Source of the DNA: a virus
Length of the DNA stretch: 21,684 nucleotides
Virus record (IMG/VR): IMGVR_UViG_3300040751_001035
Coordinates: 1-21,684 of that record
Strand: one strand, 5' to 3'
The notes beneath the pieces are model-generated. The model searched no databases. It was not told the origin of the DNA and was given only the letters and a program-made list of their open reading frames with translations. The translations under genes and the position numbers were made by a program. Position 1 is the stretch's first letter; every line of letters begins with the position of its first letter. Below, one piece after another: positions 20,596 to 21,684 of this stretch.

Positions 20596-21117
20596 ATGGC
20601 TTGTTCATTAACTCTTACAGGAAGAGACCTCGGTTGTAAGGACTCCCTCGGTGGCGTCAAGGAAATCTACGTCGCTCAATGGAGCGAGGCTATGTGGGAC
20701 GCTGTGGCGTCAGGTGAGATTGCCGACTCTGCTGCGGCCTTGACTATGAACGGTTACGGCTTGACAAAGGGTTCAGCTAGCTTGACCCAGACAATCACGT
20801 CGTCAATCGAGAACGGCTCCGTCTTTTTCGACCAAGCTCTCACGGCTACCTTCACGGGTCTGTCTGCTTCCGACATCACGGAAATCAGCAACCTCACGAA
20901 GGGTCGCACGGCTATCGTAGTCCAAGACCGCAACGACAACTACTTCGTCATGGGCCACCTCAACGGCGTGGAAGCGTCAGGAGGTACCGTACAGACGGGT
21001 ACTGCTGCCGGCGACCTCTACGGGTTCACGGTGGAGTTCAGCGCACAAGAATCTACCGCCGCTCCATTCTTGGACACGGCGACAATGGTCAACTGCACCC
21101 TGACTCCTTCGAGCTAA
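20596..21117 (+). CDS. Major tail tube protein-like
   Basis: This 173-residue protein begins MACSLTLTGRDLGCKDSLGG and continues VKEIYVAQWSEAMWDAVASG. It contains SASLTQTITSSIENGSVFFD, then QALTATFTGLSASDITEISN, GRTAIVVQDRNDNYFVMGHL and AAGDLYGFTVEFSAQESTAA. This sequence of boxes (GGIKEVYxA, SSxENGTxFFxQ, DxNGNYfxxG, GDxnGYtLtfxgxE) is one I know from the putative major tail tube protein of Bacteroidota phages. Codon use (TTG leucines) resembles the capsid gene, which also fits a high-copy structural protein. It is unusual that it lies downstream of the capsid gene and far from the tape measure. A strong terminator follows. Confidence 0.7.
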   Translation: MACSLTLTGRDLGCKDSLGGVKEIYVAQWSEAMWDAVASGEIADSAAALTMNGYGLTKGSASLTQTITSSIENGSVFFDQALTATFTGLSASDITEISNLTKGRTAIVVQDRNDNYFVMGHLNGVEASGGTVQTGTAAGDLYGFTVEFSAQESTAAPFLDTATMVNCTLTPSS

Positions 21118-21157
21118 GTTACACCGAGGCACGGCCTTATGACTGTTATATAAGGAG

Positions 21158-21187
21158 GGGGAGGGCGTTAAGCTCTCCCCTTTTTTT
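21158..21187 (+). terminator. Rho-independent terminator after tail tube gene
   Basis: A 9-bp stem (GGGGAGGGC 21158-21166 with GCTCTCCCC 21172-21180, one G-T pair) encloses loop GTTAA and is followed by seven T residues. Before it, an imperfect inverted repeat CCTTAT...ATAAGG lies at about 21135-21155. The next gene begins 13 nt after the T-run. Confidence 0.85.
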
Positions 21188-21199
21188 GATAGATAAAGC

Positions 21200-21604
21200 A
21201 TGGTCAACCTACTCCCCAACACAGCAGCACAGAAAATGTACTGCACGCCGTTCGAGGCTCGGAAGTTCCTCGCTTCCTTTACGGACTACCTCGTCGTACT
21301 TCGTAACGATGCGAGCGAGGAGACCTTTGCCTTCATCGCCGGCGTGATCTACGACAACGAGAGGTACTCGCAGTTCAGAATAGGAACGAACGCCGACGAC
21401 CCTACCAACGGCCAAATCCTCCTCACCGAGTCGGGGCTGTATACATACACAATCTACGGGCAGAACTCGGACATCAACCTCGACCCCGATGACGCCTCTA
21501 TCGTGGGGGTCTGCGAGGTGGGGGCTTGCCGAGTCACGGCGACCGGAACTTACTTTGACTTCGACAACCCGACAGTCCCCGACAACATCATATATTACGA
21601 GTAA
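21200..21604 (+). CDS. Structural protein, unknown role
   Basis: This 134-residue protein is predicted mainly beta (KFLASFTDYLVVLRNDASEE, FAFIAGVIYDNERYSQFRI, GLYTYTIYGQNSDINLDPDD, GVCEVGACRVTATGTYFDF). This family (LxF.N..., RYN.F, G.Y.Y.IYxQ...LD....E.G..., ending with a short acidic tail) is familiar from the structural gene block of Bacteroidota phages, usually near capsid or tail tube genes, but its role is unknown. Two cysteines (CEVGAC) are close together. It starts after a strong terminator, so it must have its own promoter, which I could not identify, or arise by read-through. Confidence 0.6.
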   Translation: MVNLLPNTAAQKMYCTPFEARKFLASFTDYLVVLRNDASEETFAFIAGVIYDNERYSQFRIGTNADDPTNGQILLTESGLYTYTIYGQNSDINLDPDDASIVGVCEVGACRVTATGTYFDFDNPTVPDNIIYYE

Positions 21605-21605
21605 T

Positions 21606-21684
21606 ATGGAACTTATCAAACTCAAAGAATACGAGGAGCGGAGCTACGCCGAAGCACCCTCAAAAGACGGGTATGTGAAGTACG
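21606..21684 (+). CDS. N-terminal fragment, possible portal protein (3' end outside window)
   Basis: The frame starts at ATG 21606, one base after the previous stop, and runs off the window. The 26 visible residues (MELIKLKEYEERSYAEAPSK, then DGYVKY) resemble the beginning of portal-like proteins in Bacteroidota phages, where a short charged N-terminus precedes a YGxDNxYPxYL-like box; only the first residues of that box would be visible here. No portal gene was found elsewhere in the window, which supports the guess. The identification is tentative. Confidence 0.4.
   Translation, partial: MELIKLKEYEERSYAEAPSKDGYVKY

Noticed and set aside
1-21684. Prophage integration module or attachment sites
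   Set aside because: No integrase, excisionase or tRNA gene was seen, and no repeats flank the window; lifestyle cannot be judged.

Overview
The window is a dense piece of a tailed-phage (siphovirus-like) genome. Every convincing gene lies on the + strand. Most neighbours overlap by 1-30 nt (many ATGA, TAATG or TTGA junctions) and no intergenic gap exceeds about 125 nt. Base composition is fairly GC-rich and the standard code is used. The host is most likely a member of the Bacteroidota. Two intergenic regions carry promoters of the Bacteroidota type (TTTG, 20-21 nt, TAnnTT). Starts are preceded by A-rich or otherwise non-Shine-Dalgarno leaders (for example before 1690). Several structural proteins look like families I know from flavobacterial and other Bacteroidota phages. 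I see no integrase, tRNA, CRISPR array, insertion sequence or methyltransferase.

Layout. (1) 1-1566 is the end of a late or lysis block: a coiled-coil tail fragment, an M15-type peptidoglycan peptidase, a calcineurin-like phosphoesterase and a small membrane protein, closed by a strong terminator (1585-1619). (2) 1629-3379 starts with a promoter and carries six small early genes, including an OB-fold-like ssDNA-binding candidate and a small HTH regulator, closed by a second terminator. (3) A second promoter (3377-3408) opens the replication and regulation block: a ribbon-helix-helix protein; a winged-helix replication-initiation-like protein whose gene contains two DNA repeat arrays (candidate origin, 3807-3956); a replication-region protein; a NinG-like nuclease or recombination protein; a sigma-70-like protein; a Cys-rich protein; a stand-alone DnaA domain IV-like protein; and a ParB-like protein. 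(4) 7012-8519 holds the small and large terminase genes, both apparently starting with TTG inside a TTGA overlap. (5) 8554-17788 is head-tail joining and tail: a tail assembly chaperone read through a T9 slippery run, a neck/fiber-like fusion, a holin-like peptide, a gp10-like protein, two large tail/baseplate proteins and the tape measure. (6) 17785-21604 is the capsid block: prohead protease, scaffold-like protein, major capsid protein, tail tube-like protein and a further structural protein. A gene that may be the portal starts at 21606 and runs off the end.

How it fits together. Early regulators and replication proteins come first. The encoded sigma-like factor may then redirect host RNA polymerase to late genes. 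A shared 30-31-bp element precedes the chaperone gene and the scaffold gene, but one copy sits too close to its start codon for a simple promoter. The most interesting points are the iteron-like origin inside the initiator gene, the free-standing DnaA DNA-binding domain, the -1 frameshift in the chaperone gene, and the module order with tail and tape measure upstream of the capsid genes.
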